DNA of 64,000 bases from CAZLIC01 sp964559535 (GCA_964559535.1 CAZLIC010000006.1:34721-98720); one strand, 5' to 3'. Shown: positions 9,394 through 18,510, counted from the stretch's first letter. The notes: generated by a model from the letters alone, not told the origin. Program-made: numbers and translations.

Positions 9394-10420
9394 TTTCCCC
9401 GCACACCTCACACCCCGCCCGCCGCTCCACCGCGATGACCCGCGTTTCCGCATAAAGCGCATCGTGAATCATCAGCCGCCCGCGCAGCACCTCGCCGGCG
9501 CCCGTCAGCAGCTTCACCGCCTCCATCGCCATCATCGCGCCGATGATGCCGGGCAGGGGGGCGGCCACGCCGGCCTCGGCGCAGGTGGGGACCATGCCGG
9601 GGGCGGGGCGGACGGGGAAGACGCAGGCGTAGCAAGGGCCGCCACCGCCCGGATGCCAGACCGACAGTTGCCCCTCCCACTGGGTGATCGCCCCGCCGAT
9701 CAGCGGCAGGCCGAGCTTCACGCAAACCTCATTGGCCAGATAGCGGGTGTCGAAGTTGTCGGAGCCGTCCAGCACAAGGTCGTAGTCGGCGAACAGGTCG
9801 GCGGCGATTTCCGCCGTGAGGCGGCGTTTGTAGGGGCGCACGGCGACATGGGGGTTCAGGGCCAGCATGGCTTTTTCGGCGGAAAACACCTTGGGCATGC
9901 CGGTGCGGTCTTCGGCATGGATGATCTGGCGCTGCAGGTTCGAGGTCTCGACCTCGTCATCGTCGATCACCCCTATGGTGCCGACCCCGGCCGCCGCCAG
10001 ATACATCAGCGCAGGCGACCCCAGCCCGCCCGCGCCGATCACCAGCACGCGTGCCTGTTTCAGCTTGCGCTGCCCCGCCCCGCCGATTTCGCGCAGGATG
10101 ATGTGGCGGGCATAGCGGGGCAACTCGCCCGGGGCGAAGGGGCCCTTCTGTTCGGGCACAGGGGGCTCGGCACGGCGGTGCAGGCGGGTCAGAAGGCGGC
10201 GATAGCCCAGCACCCCCGCAACGACCAGCGCCAGCACCAGCCAGGCGCGCACGTCGCCGCCGGTGTTCACGCGCAGCGGATGGGTGGCGGGCAGGGCGAG
10301 GTGGGTCACCACCATCACCAGCCACAGCCCGACCAGAAGCGTGGTGCGCTGCCCGGCCGACAGTCCGATGCGCGCGCCGCCGAACCACAGCCCCACGGCC
10401 AGCAGCAGCACCCAACCCAT
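9377..10420 (-). CDS. moeB: MoeB/ThiF-family adenylyltransferase with membrane anchor
   Basis: A 347-residue protein. The E1-like domain begins near residue 95: PRYARHIILREIGGAGQRKL, the nucleotide-binding loop VLVIGAGGLGSPA, DDDEVETSNLQRQ, DGSDNFDTRYLAN, and two CxxC pairs (CYAC and CEVC) for a structural zinc. These enzymes adenylate the C-terminal glycine of MoaD or ThiS for molybdopterin or thiazole synthesis. Unusually, the first ~75 residues form two to three hydrophobic helices, suggesting membrane attachment. Its ATG overlaps the stop codon of dut (ATGA), implying translational coupling. Confidence 0.85.
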   Translation of the reverse strand: MGWVLLLAVGLWFGGARIGLSAGQRTTLLVGLWLVMVVTHLALPATHPLRVNTGGDVRAWLVLALVVAGVLGYRRLLTRLHRRAEPPVPEQKGPFAPGELPRYARHIILREIGGAGQRKLKQARVLVIGAGGLGSPALMYLAAAGVGTIGVIDDDEVETSNLQRQIIHAEDRTGMPKVFSAEKAMLALNPHVAVRPYKRRLTAEIAADLFADYDLVLDGSDNFDTRYLANEVCVKLGLPLIGGAITQWEGQLSVWHPGGGGPCYACVFPVRPAPGMVPTCAEAGVAAPLPGIIGAMMAMEAVKLLTGAGEVLRGRLMIHDALYAETRVIAVERRAGCEVCGESRAAT

Positions 10421-10887
10421 CAGGTGCGCCCCGTGGACCCGAAGCCGCCCGCGCCCCGCGCGGTGTCGGACAAGCGGTCGGTCATCATGAACACCGCCTG
10501 CACCACCGGCGACACCACCGCCTGCGCGATGCGGTCGCCGTGGGCCACTGTGAAGGGGGTGTCCGACAGGTTCACCAGCGCCACCCCCAGCGGCCCGCGA
10601 TAGTCGGCGTCGATGGTGGCGGGGGTGTTGGGCAGGGTGATGCCATGGGTCAGCGCCAGGCCCGAGCGCGGGCGGATCTGCATCTCGAAACCGGGGGGGA
10701 TTTCCACCCGCAGGCCGGTGGGGATGATGCGGCGTTCCATCGGGCGCAGGGTGATGCCTGCGGCGCGGTCACCGGGCGCAAGGTTCGCGCGGATGTCGGC
10801 GCCTGCGGCGCCGGATGTGGCATAGGCGGGCAGCGGCACGGCTGCGTCGGCCCAGTCTTCGCGCAGGATCAGCACGGTGGGGGTCAT
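10420..10887 (-). CDS. dut: dUTP diphosphatase
   Basis: A 155-residue trimeric-type dUTPase that hydrolyses dUTP to dUMP and pyrophosphate, keeping uracil out of DNA and feeding thymidylate synthesis. All five family motifs can be read: AGADIRA, PRSGLAL, NTPATIDADYRGPLGVAL, RIAQAV and the C-terminal glycine-rich RGAGGFGSTG. The start at 10887 gives the usual length. It sits between coaBC and moeB, an arrangement in which coaBC and dut neighbour each other as in many bacteria. Two AT-rich hairpins lie just upstream. Confidence 0.95.
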   Translation of the reverse strand: MTPTVLILREDWADAAVPLPAYATSGAAGADIRANLAPGDRAAGITLRPMERRIIPTGLRVEIPPGFEMQIRPRSGLALTHGITLPNTPATIDADYRGPLGVALVNLSDTPFTVAHGDRIAQAVVSPVVQAVFMMTDRLSDTARGAGGFGSTGRT

Positions 10888-10912
10888 GCGCAACCGCCGC
10901 GCCGCCGCAACC

Positions 10913-10963
10913 CAAGAATTTTCAAGAAAAATTCTTGCCAATTTTCTTTCTTCAAGAAAATTG
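10913..10963. repeat. Tandem AT-rich hairpins between coaBC and dut
   Basis: Two perfect ten-base stems stand side by side: CAAGAATTTT/AAAATTCTTG (10913-10937, five-base loop) and CAATTTTCTT/AAGAAAATTG (10939-10963, five-base loop). The arms share the core TTCAAGAAAA, so the block is also an imperfect direct repeat. It is strikingly A+T-rich for this genome. It lies 26-76 bases upstream of the dut start on the minus strand, so it could attenuate read-through from coaBC, stabilise RNA ends or bind a regulator. Confidence 0.6.
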
Positions 10964-10972
10964 TGGCGCACC

Positions 10973-12163
10973 TCATGCCAGGGCTTCCGCCACACGCAAC
11001 GCCAGCCGACGCGCCACCGCCTCTTTCGCCATGCGCGGCCAGGACTCGGCCCCCGCGGCATCGATCACCGTCACGGCATTCTCGGACCCGCCCATGATGC
11101 CGGTGCCGGGCGAAACGTCATTCGCCACGATCCAGTCGCAGCCCTTGCGCAGCCGTTTGGCGGTGGCATGGGCCAGCACGTCGGACGTTTCGGCGGCAAA
11201 GCCCACCACCAGCCGCGGCCGCATCGCGTGGCGCGCAACGGTTGCCAGGATGTCGGGGTTTTCCGTCAGGTGCAGGGCGGGGGGCTGGCCCGACCCGTCT
11301 TTCTTGATCTTCTCGCCCGCGGCCTGCACGTGCCAGTCGGCCACCGCCGCGGCCATCACCGCGGCATCGGCGGGCAGCGCGGCCATTGCCGCGTGCAGCA
11401 TCTGCGCTGCCGTTTCCACCCGCACCACGGCCATGCCCTGCGGCGGGGGCACGGTGGCGGGGCCGGTGACAAACGTCACCCGCGCGCCAAGGTCGCGGCA
11501 GGCCGCGGCAATCGCCGTGCCCTGCGCGCCCGAGGAGCGGTTGGCGATGTAGCGCACAGGGTCAATCGGTTCGTGCGTGGGGCCCGAGGTCACCAGCACG
11601 TGCCGCCCCTTCAGCGGCCCGTTGCCCAACGCCGCGCGGATGGCCGCCACAATCTCGGCCGGTTCCGCCATGCGCCCCGGCCCGTATTCGCCGCAGGCCA
11701 TGTCGCCCTCGTTCGGCCCCACGGTCAGCACGCCATCGGCTGCAAGCTGCGCCAGGTTGCGCTGCGTAGCGGGGTGCTGCCACATGCGCAGGTTCATCGC
11801 CGGGGCGATCAGCACGCGCTTGTCTGTGGCCAGAAGAAGTGTCGAGGCCAGATCATCGGCTCGGCCCTGCGCCATTTTTGCCATCAGGTCGGCCGTGGCC
11901 GGGGCCACCGCCAGCAGGTCAGCGGCGCGCGACAGCTGGATGTGGCCCATCTCGGCCTCGGCGGTCAGGTCGAAAAGGTCCGTATGCACCTTTGCCCCGG
12001 CCAGCGCCGCCAGCGACAGGGGGGTGACGAAATGCACGGCCGCAGCGGTCATCACGGGGGTCACGGATGCCCCCTGCCCGGTCAGCAGGCGCACCAGTTC
12101 CAGCGCCTTGTAGGCGGCAATGCCGCCGCCGACGATCAGAAGGATGCGCTTTCCTGACAGCAT
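10973..12163 (-). CDS. coaBC: Phosphopantothenoylcysteine synthase/decarboxylase
   Basis: A 396-residue bifunctional coenzyme A biosynthesis enzyme. The N-terminal FMN-dependent decarboxylase half starts with RILLIVGGGIAAYKALE and contains the PAMN motif (IAPAMNLRMW). The C-terminal ligase half begins HVLVTSGPTHEPIDPVRYI and contains NRSSGAQG and VGFAAETSD. It joins CTP-activated 4'-phosphopantothenate to cysteine and then decarboxylates the product. Length and domain order are normal. It is transcribed toward dut and moeB. Confidence 0.95.
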   Translation of the reverse strand: MLSGKRILLIVGGGIAAYKALELVRLLTGQGASVTPVMTAAAVHFVTPLSLAALAGAKVHTDLFDLTAEAEMGHIQLSRAADLLAVAPATADLMAKMAQGRADDLASTLLLATDKRVLIAPAMNLRMWQHPATQRNLAQLAADGVLTVGPNEGDMACGEYGPGRMAEPAEIVAAIRAALGNGPLKGRHVLVTSGPTHEPIDPVRYIANRSSGAQGTAIAAACRDLGARVTFVTGPATVPPPQGMAVVRVETAAQMLHAAMAALPADAAVMAAAVADWHVQAAGEKIKKDGSGQPPALHLTENPDILATVARHAMRPRLVVGFAAETSDVLAHATAKRLRKGCDWIVANDVSPGTGIMGGSENAVTVIDAAGAESWPRMAKEAVARRLALRVAEALA

Positions 12164-12208
12164 GGCGCAACCCTAGGCGGGCCGTGCCGGAAACTCAACG
12201 CCCCGCGG

Positions 12209-13087
12209 TCAGGCCAGGAAGTGCAGCACCTCGCGCGACTGGCCTTCCAGGTTGCGCCGCATCTTGGCAAAGGCTGCGGCTTCCAGCTGGCGCACGCGTT
12301 CTTTCGACAGGCCCAACTCCTCGCCCAGCGATTCCAGCGTGCGGGGTTCCTCGCGCAGCTTGCGTTCGGCCACGATGTGGCGCTCGCGCGGGTTCAGCGC
12401 GGCCATCGCATTGGCCAGCCAGCCGCGCAGGCGGGCGGCGTCGTGCCGGGTTTCCACCACCTCGGCGGCCTGTTCGCTGTCATCCTCCAGCGCGTCGATC
12501 CATTCGCGCCCGTCCTCGTCGGAAGACTGCGCGGCGTTCAGCGAAAAGTCGCTGCCCGACAGGCGGCCTTCCATCATTTCCACATCGGCCAGCGGCACAC
12601 CCACCTCGCGCGCCACCATCTCGCGCAGCTGGTGCGTGTCCAGCGTGACGCCGGCCTGCGACGCCTCGCGCTCCAGCTTGGCCTGCACGCGGCGCAGGTT
12701 GAAGAACAGCGCCTTCTGGCTGCTGGTGCTACCCGTGCGCACCATCGACCAGTTGCGCATCACGTAGTCCTGGATCGAGGCCTTGATCCACCAGACCGCA
12801 TAGGTGGAAAACCGCACGCCGCGGTCGGGGTCAAACTTGTCGGCGGCCTTCATCAGGCCAAGGCTGGCCTCCTGGATCAGGTCGTTCATCGGCGCGCCAT
12901 AGCGGCGGAACTTGGCGGCCATGCTGATGGCCAGGCGCATGTAGGCGGTGATCAGCCGGTGCAGCGCCTGTTCGTCGCGCCGGTCGCGCCAGGCATAGGC
13001 CAGCTGCGATTCCGTCTCGGCGTCCAGAAGTTCGGCCTTCATCGCTTGGCGCGACATCGTCTGGTCGTTATAGCCGTCGAATGCCAT
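12209..13087 (-). CDS. rpoH2: RNA polymerase sigma-32 factor, RpoH2 type
   Basis: A 292-residue sigma factor. Region 2 reads MRLAISMAAKFRRYGAPMNDLIQEASLGLMKAADKFDP with FSTYAVWWIKASIQDYVMRNWS; the RpoH box follows (SSQKALFFNLRR); region 4 is LESLGEELGLSKERVRQLEAAAFAKMRR. The N-terminus MAFDGYNDQTMSR matches the second RpoH paralogue of Rhodobacteraceae, which in Rhodobacter sphaeroides takes part in the singlet-oxygen/oxidative stress response. Start 13087 was preferred over 13216 because the extra 43 residues have no sigma similarity. It is divergent from cobU. Confidence 0.92.
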   Translation of the reverse strand: MAFDGYNDQTMSRQAMKAELLDAETESQLAYAWRDRRDEQALHRLITAYMRLAISMAAKFRRYGAPMNDLIQEASLGLMKAADKFDPDRGVRFSTYAVWWIKASIQDYVMRNWSMVRTGSTSSQKALFFNLRRVQAKLEREASQAGVTLDTHQLREMVAREVGVPLADVEMMEGRLSGSDFSLNAAQSSDEDGREWIDALEDDSEQAAEVVETRHDAARLRGWLANAMAALNPRERHIVAERKLREEPRTLESLGEELGLSKERVRQLEAAAFAKMRRNLEGQSREVLHFLA

Positions 13088-13139
13088 GTGACCCCCTGTC
13101 AACAGATCGACCGTTTGCCAATTGTTACGAAGGTGTGTC

Positions 13140-13709
13140 GTGACCGGATCACCCGCGCAGGAAAATTTCGTGCTGCCACCCTTGACGGTTGTGATCGGCG
13201 GCGCGCGGTCGGGCAAGTCGCGTCTGGCCGAACGGCTGGTGCGCGAAACCGGGCTGCCGCGGGTCTATGTCGCCACGGCCGAGGCCTGGGATGACGAGAT
13301 GCGCGACCGCATCGCCGCGCACCGCGACGGGCGGGTACTGGACGGTTGGACCACGGTCGAGGCGCCGCGCGACCTGGCGGGGGCGCTGGCGGGGGTGCCC
13401 GTGGGATCGGCAGTGCTGGTGGATTGCGCCACGCTGTGGCTGTCCAACCACCTGCTGGACGGCGCCGATCTGGCGGCGCAGGAAGACGCGCTGATGGCAG
13501 CGCTGGCCGCCTGCGCGTCGCCGGTGGTGGTGGTGACGAACGAGGTGGGGCTGTCGGTGGTGCCCGACAACGCGCTGGCGCGGGCCTTCCGCGATGCACA
13601 GGGGCGGCTGAACCAGCGGCTTGCGGCACAGGCGGGGCTGGCGGTGGCGGTGTGGGCGGGCCTGCCGGTGGTGCTGAAGGGGCAGTTGCCGCAGGGGTTT
13701 TCGGCATGA
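13140..13709 (+). CDS. cobU: Adenosylcobinamide kinase/guanylyltransferase
   Basis: A 189-residue CobU/CobP enzyme of cobalamin nucleotide-loop assembly: it phosphorylates adenosylcobinamide and then transfers GMP. Visible motifs are the P-loop VVIGGARSGKS, YVATAEAWDDEM, the segment RIAAHRDGR, and NEVGLSVVP. A GTG start at 13140, six bases after GAAGG, is preferred; a TTG at 13122 is in frame. Its stop overlaps the next gene (ATGA at 13706), linking it to the phosphatase, which probably acts in the same pathway. Confidence 0.9.
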   Translation: MTGSPAQENFVLPPLTVVIGGARSGKSRLAERLVRETGLPRVYVATAEAWDDEMRDRIAAHRDGRVLDGWTTVEAPRDLAGALAGVPVGSAVLVDCATLWLSNHLLDGADLAAQEDALMAALAACASPVVVVTNEVGLSVVPDNALARAFRDAQGRLNQRLAAQAGLAVAVWAGLPVVLKGQLPQGFSA

Positions 13710-14284
13710 CGCGCATCTGGTGGGTGCGCCATGGCCCGACACATGCCAAGGCCTTTGCCGGCTGGCGCGACATTCCGGCCGACCTGTCGGACCGGGCCGC
13801 GCTGGACCGGTTGCATCGGCACCTGCCAGGCGGTGCCGTGCTGGTGTCGTCCGACCTGTCGCGCGCGGTGTCCACGGCGGACGCCATCGCCACTGGCCGC
13901 CACAGGCTGCCGCACGACCCCGCCCTGCGCGAGTTCCACTTCGGCGACTGGGACGGGATGGAATGGGCCGAGGTCAGCACGCGCTGGCCCGTCCTGTCGC
14001 GCGCCTATTGGGAGACGCCGGGCGATGTGGCCGCCCCGGGCGGCGAAAGCTGGAATGCCGCCGCCGTTCGCATCAGCGCCGCCGCCGACGCGCTGGCCCT
14101 GCGCCACGCAGGGCAAGACATCGTGGCCGTCGCGCATTTTGGCGCCATTCTTACGCAATATGCCCGTGCGGCGGGACTGCAACCCGACCAGGCGCTGGCA
14201 CAGCGGATCGACAACCTGTCGGTCACCTGCCTGCGGCACGACGGTGCCCGCTGGTCGGTGCATTCGGTCAATCACCTCCCGTGA
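13706..14284 (+). CDS. Histidine phosphatase, alpha-ribazole phosphatase-like
   Basis: A 192-residue phosphoglycerate-mutase-fold phosphatase with the phospho-histidine motif WWVRHGPTH at residues 5-13, SSDLSRAVSTADAI, EFHFGDWDGMEW and AVAHFGAILT (second catalytic His). In the cobalamin context it may remove the 5' phosphate of alpha-ribazole or the cobalamin phosphate (CobC role). This is inferred from the one-base-register overlap with cobU, since this superfamily is broad. Confidence 0.8.
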   Translation: MTRIWWVRHGPTHAKAFAGWRDIPADLSDRAALDRLHRHLPGGAVLVSSDLSRAVSTADAIATGRHRLPHDPALREFHFGDWDGMEWAEVSTRWPVLSRAYWETPGDVAAPGGESWNAAAVRISAAADALALRHAGQDIVAVAHFGAILTQYARAAGLQPDQALAQRIDNLSVTCLRHDGARWSVHSVNHLP

Positions 14285-14359
14285 TGACCGGTCGCACAAA
14301 CTATCGCTTTCCGTTGGCCCCACGGCCCGGGTAACTGCGGCAAAACCAGGGGACCTCAG

Positions 14360-15232
14360 ATGACCTATGACCTTGTGATCGGTGACCGCGCCTATTCCAG
14401 CTGGAGCTTGCGCGGCTGGCTGTTGTTCGACGCCTTCGGGATTGGGGTGAAGACGCACCTTGCCCGGCTCTATTCCGACGAACTGCCCACCCTGCTGCGC
14501 GACTATCCCCCCGCCCGCACCGCCCCCACCATGCGCGCGCCTGACGGCAGCGTGGTGCCCGAGACCATCGCGATTGCCGAGGAACTGGCCACCCGCCACC
14601 CTGACGCGGGGATCTGGCCCACCGACCCCCGCGCGCGCGCCACTGCCCGGGTGCTGGCCGCCGAGATGCACGCAGGCTTTGGCGCGCTGCGGTCGCACTG
14701 CCCGATGAACCTGCGCGTCAGCTACACCGACTGCGCCCCGACGCCCGAGGTGCTGGCCGACCTGCAGCGGCTGGACACCATCTGGGCCTGGGCGCGCGAC
14801 ACCACCGGGGCCGCTGGCCCCTGGCTGTGCGGTGCCTATTCCGCCGCCGATGCCTTCTTCGCCCCCGTCGCCACCCGCATTGCCACCTACAACCTGCCGG
14901 TGAGCGAAGCGGCCATGGCCTATGTGCAGGCCCACCTCGCGCACCCCTCGTTCCGCCGCTGGCGCGCGATGGGCCTGGTGGACCTGCCCGACCAACCCTA
15001 CTACCGCCGCGACTGGCCCACCCGCCCCTGGCCCGGCCCGGAACCGCTGCCCGCCCGGGCGGTGGAAGGGACCGAGGCCGAAAACACCGCCTGCCCCTAC
15101 GCGGGCAAGCCGGTGACGCATGTGCTGGAGCTGGACGGCCGCCGTTTCGGGTTCTGCAACGCGTTTTGCCGCGACAAGACGGTGGCCGACCCGGCGGCCT
15201 GGCCGAAGTTCATGGCGCTTCACACTTCGTAA
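14360..15232 (+). CDS. Glutathione S-transferase-family protein with Cys/His C-terminal tail
   Basis: A 290-residue protein. The N-terminal thioredoxin-like domain begins DLVIGDRAYSSWSLRGWLL, typical of the bacterial GST subgroup in which SxWSLR carries the catalytic serine. A helical GST C-terminal domain follows (CGAYSAADAFFAPVATRIATY). After residue ~245 an extra segment contains CPYAGKPVTH and FGFCNAFCRDKT, a Cys-His-Cys-Cys set that could bind a metal and recalls YHS-like domains. Substrate unknown. Confidence 0.83.
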   Translation: MTYDLVIGDRAYSSWSLRGWLLFDAFGIGVKTHLARLYSDELPTLLRDYPPARTAPTMRAPDGSVVPETIAIAEELATRHPDAGIWPTDPRARATARVLAAEMHAGFGALRSHCPMNLRVSYTDCAPTPEVLADLQRLDTIWAWARDTTGAAGPWLCGAYSAADAFFAPVATRIATYNLPVSEAAMAYVQAHLAHPSFRRWRAMGLVDLPDQPYYRRDWPTRPWPGPEPLPARAVEGTEAENTACPYAGKPVTHVLELDGRRFGFCNAFCRDKTVADPAAWPKFMALHTS

Positions 15233-15277
15233 ACCATTCGCCCCTACCCGTTAACGAAGGTTTACGGGGGGGCGGGA

Positions 15278-16792
15278 ATGGTCGCGCGGGCCTATACGGT
15301 GGCCTTCGAAGGGGTCGAGGCGCGGCTGGTCGAGGTGCAATGCGCGGTGGCGGCGGGAATGCCGAACTTTGCCGTGGTGGGCCTGCCCGACAAGGCGGTG
15401 ACCGAGGCGAAAGAGCGGGTGAAGGCCGCGCTGAACGCCATGTCCATCGCGCTGCCATCGAAGCGCATCACCGTGAACCTGGCGCCCGCCGACCTGCCGA
15501 AAGAGGGGTCGCACTTCGACCTGCCCATCGCGCTGGCGCTGCTGGCGGCGCTGGAGATCATCCCGAAGGACATGGTTGAGGATACCGTGGCGCTGGGCGA
15601 ACTGTCGCTGGACGGCCGCCTGATGCCAGTGGCGGGCGCTTTGCCTGCTGCAATGGCCGCGGCCGAGGACGACCGCGCGCTTCTCTGCCCGCGCGCCTGC
15701 GGGGCCGAGGCCGCCTGGGTGGGCGGCTGCCGCGTGCTGGGCGCCGCCTCGCTGGACGAGGTGGTGCGCCACTACACCGGTCAGTCGCCGCTCTCGGCTT
15801 GCGAACCCGGCGAGGTGGTGACCGACCCGCAGCACCGCGACCTGCGCGACGTGAAGGGGCAGGAACGCGCCAAGCGCGCGCTGGAAATCGCCGCGGCGGG
15901 GCGGCACCACCTGATCATGGTGGGCTCGCCCGGTTCGGGCAAATCCATGCTGGCGGCGCGGCTGCCGGGCATCCTGCCGCCCTTGTCGGCGGTGGAAGCC
16001 CTGGAAACCTCGATGATCCACTCGCTGGCAGGGCTTTTGTCCGAAGGCGGCATCAGCCGCACAAGGCCGTTCTGCGAGCCGCACCACACCGCATCCATGG
16101 CCGCCATCGTGGGCGGCGGCAAGGGCGCGAAACCCGGCCAGATCAGCCTAGCGCACAACGGCGTGCTGTTCATGGACGAGTTCCCCGAGTTTCCCCGTGC
16201 CGTTCTGGAAACCCTGCGCCAGCCCATCGAGACCGGCGAGGTGGTGGTGGCCCGCGCCAACGCCCATGTCCGCTACCCGTGCCGGTTCCTGCTGGTCGCC
16301 GCCGCCAACCCCTGCCGCTGCGGCCACCTGGCCGACGCCGCCCGCGCCTGCACCCGCGCGCCCGCCTGCGGCGAAGACTACATCGGCCGCATCTCGGGCC
16401 CGCTGATGGACCGCTTCGACCTGCGCGTCGAGGTGCCCCCCGTGGCCTGGGCCGACCTCGACCTGCCCTCCACCGGAGACACCTCGGCCACGGTGGCCGA
16501 CCGCGTGGCGCGGGCGCGCGCCGTGCAGACCCGCCGCTATGCCGACGCGCCGCAGGTGCGGGTGAATGCCGAGGCCGAGGGCGCGCTGCTGGAAGAGATC
16601 GCCACGCCCGACCCCGAGGGCAAGGCGCTGCTGGTGAAGTTCGCAGAGCGCTTTGGCCTGACCGCCCGCGGCTATCACCGCGTGCTGCGGGTGGCCCGCA
16701 CGATTGCCGACCTTGACGGGTCAGCGGATGTGCGCAAGGCGCATGTGGCCGAGGCGGCGGGCTACCGGCTGACAACGCTGATCCGGGGGTGA
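15278..16792 (+). CDS. comM: YifB/ComM Mg-chelatase-like AAA+ ATPase
   Basis: A 504-residue protein. N-terminal ChlI-like domain (VGLPDKAVTEAKERVKAAL), then an AAA+ module with Walker A GSPGSGKSML near residue 218, Walker B FMDEFPEF, a cysteine cluster in NPCRCGHL and the following C..C of the zinc-like loop, and the C-terminal helical domain. In naturally transformable bacteria ComM is a branch-migration helicase that aids integration of incoming DNA. Its presence here is typical for the order and does not itself show competence. Confidence 0.92.
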   Translation: MVARAYTVAFEGVEARLVEVQCAVAAGMPNFAVVGLPDKAVTEAKERVKAALNAMSIALPSKRITVNLAPADLPKEGSHFDLPIALALLAALEIIPKDMVEDTVALGELSLDGRLMPVAGALPAAMAAAEDDRALLCPRACGAEAAWVGGCRVLGAASLDEVVRHYTGQSPLSACEPGEVVTDPQHRDLRDVKGQERAKRALEIAAAGRHHLIMVGSPGSGKSMLAARLPGILPPLSAVEALETSMIHSLAGLLSEGGISRTRPFCEPHHTASMAAIVGGGKGAKPGQISLAHNGVLFMDEFPEFPRAVLETLRQPIETGEVVVARANAHVRYPCRFLLVAAANPCRCGHLADAARACTRAPACGEDYIGRISGPLMDRFDLRVEVPPVAWADLDLPSTGDTSATVADRVARARAVQTRRYADAPQVRVNAEAEGALLEEIATPDPEGKALLVKFAERFGLTARGYHRVLRVARTIADLDGSADVRKAHVAEAAGYRLTTLIRG

Positions 16793-17408
16793 AGCGGGCC
16801 CCCTTGCCGGCCGTTCGGCGTGGTGACGCGGGCGAACCAGGTGGGCAGGTGCGCTATCCCGGGCGGGGAGTGCTGACCGATTCGGCCTGCGATTCCGGGG
16901 GGTTGGGGCATACTCCCTGCGTACTCTCCACGTACGCCTTACGTCATCCCCTGCGTGCGGGGGTGTAGGGGGTTGGACAGGGCGGGTTTAAGGGGGGTGA
17001 AGGGGGCGGCAGGGTGGGTTTTCGACCCACCGTGGCGCGGTGACCGGCGCCGTTGCCGGTGGGGCGGCAGGCTGGTTCTACCGCGACCTCAACGTGCCCG
17101 GCTGCTGGAACGATTTACTCCCGGACCCGCCGTCCACGATGCGTCCCATGCGTGGGACAGATCGCGAGGTGAGGAATTTCAATGGGTTACTGGCGTGGAT
17201 TCAGGGTTTGGTAACGGATGCGGTGGGGGCGCAGGGGGGTGCGGAGACGTCGAGCGGTGGGGAGGAACCCCACCCTACGGGTGCCGGGAGTGACAGATGG
17301 TGCGCAATGAATGCGCACCCTGCGTACTTCAACAAGGCCTTCGCCGCCGGGAAGCGCTACTGAAGCGCGCCTTGAGCTGCGGGGGGCCCGAGCAGAACGA
17401 GGCACAAG
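16793..17408. other. Non-coding and degraded stretch with phage remnants
   Basis: About 616 bases with no gene I can support. It holds several short G-rich repeats (GGGGGTGTAGGGGG near 16960, CCCCACCCTACGGG near 17267-17282) and a possible remnant reading frame (17040-17363) ending PAYFNKAFAAGKRY. That ending, 45 bases before the capsid gene, could be the C-terminus of the preceding phage structural gene, but the upstream part is not convincing. Confidence 0.4.
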
Positions 17409-18408
17409 ATGCAGCACTACAACAGCCCGCCCGGCGTCGCGTCCGACATCGGGCCGCAGATGAACACCTTCTACTGGTGGAAGAAGGCCATCGTCGACGC
17501 CCGCAAGGACATGTACTTCATGCCCCTGGCGGATGTGACGAGCATGCCCAAGCACATGGGCAAGCAGATCAAGGTCTATCAGTATGTTCCCCTGCTCGAT
17601 GACCGCAACGTCAGCGACCAGGGCATCGACGCCAACGGCGTGACCCTGACCGGGGCGCGCTTCATCATCAGCTTCCCCTCGCTCAGCCTGGCCGTGGCCA
17701 ACGCGGGCAAGGCGGCTGCGGTCACCGCGATCAACGACGTTCTGGCCGGGACCTCCGCGCCCGGTGCCGTGGCGGGGGCCGACGGCTCGGCGGGTGCGGG
17801 TCTCGCGACCATCACCCTGACCCGCGCAACGGGGATCTACGCCGATGGCACCAAGCGCGATGCGGTGACGGCGCTGAACCTGGGCGTGTCGGTGAAAGGC
17901 GACTATGGCAACCTCTATGGCTCCTCGAAGGACGTCGGCCCCATCGTGGGCCGTCTGCCGTCGCTGACCGAGAACGGCGGCCGGGTGAACCGCGTCGGCT
18001 TCAAACGCCTGGAACGGATGGCCTCGCTCCAGAAGATGGGGTTCTTCACCGAGTTTACGCAGGAGAGCTTCGACTTCGACTCGGACGAGAACCTCTACAA
18101 CCACACCTCGCGCGAACTGGTGTCGGGGGCGACCCAGCTGACCGAGGCCGTGCTGCAGATCGACCTGCTCCACGGGGCAGGGACCGTGCTTTATGCCGGT
18201 GCTGCCACCAACAACGTGACCATCACGACCGAGGGCGCCGGTGCCGCGATCCTCGACTACGACGACCTGATGCGGCTGAGCCAGATCCTGGACAACAACC
18301 GCACGCCCAAGCAGACCAAGATGATCACCGGGTCGCGGATGATCGACACCAAGGTCATCGAGAAGGGCCGCATCATGTACATCGGCTCGGAACTCGAGCC
18401 GCACTTCG
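17409..18408 (+). pseudogene. N4-gp56-family phage major capsid protein, 3' truncated
   Basis: About 333 residues of an N4-gp56-type capsid protein: the start MQHYNSPPGVASDI is followed by KAIVDARKDMYFMPLADVT, RVGFKRLERMASLQKMGFFTEFT, the segment SDENLYNHTSRELV, and IMYIGSELEPHF. The reading frame then runs into foreign sequence and stops at 18434. The 3' end was lost when an IS3-family element, itself truncated, was joined at about 18408. ACGAGG precedes the ATG. No other phage genes surround it, so it is a prophage relic, not a working prophage. Confidence 0.82.
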
Positions 18409-18510
18409 GTAATAGCGATAACAGGTCTCGCTGACCCCGAAGGCCCGGCAAGCCAATGCAATGCTGATCTTTCGTCGATCCACCGCGTTTTCGGCCATCT
18501 CCCGGCGTTG
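18409..18510 (-). pseudogene. IS3-family transposase OrfB, N-terminal fragment
   Basis: On the minus strand, codons from about 18510 read EMAENAVDRRKISIALACRA followed by FGVSETCYRYY, the well-known N-terminus of IS3-group OrfB. It is cut there and continues into the antisense of the capsid gene. The integrase core is absent. Confidence 0.75.

Noticed and set aside
16955..17293. Short frames after comM
   Set aside because: No ribosome site, low-complexity composition, and no family resemblance.
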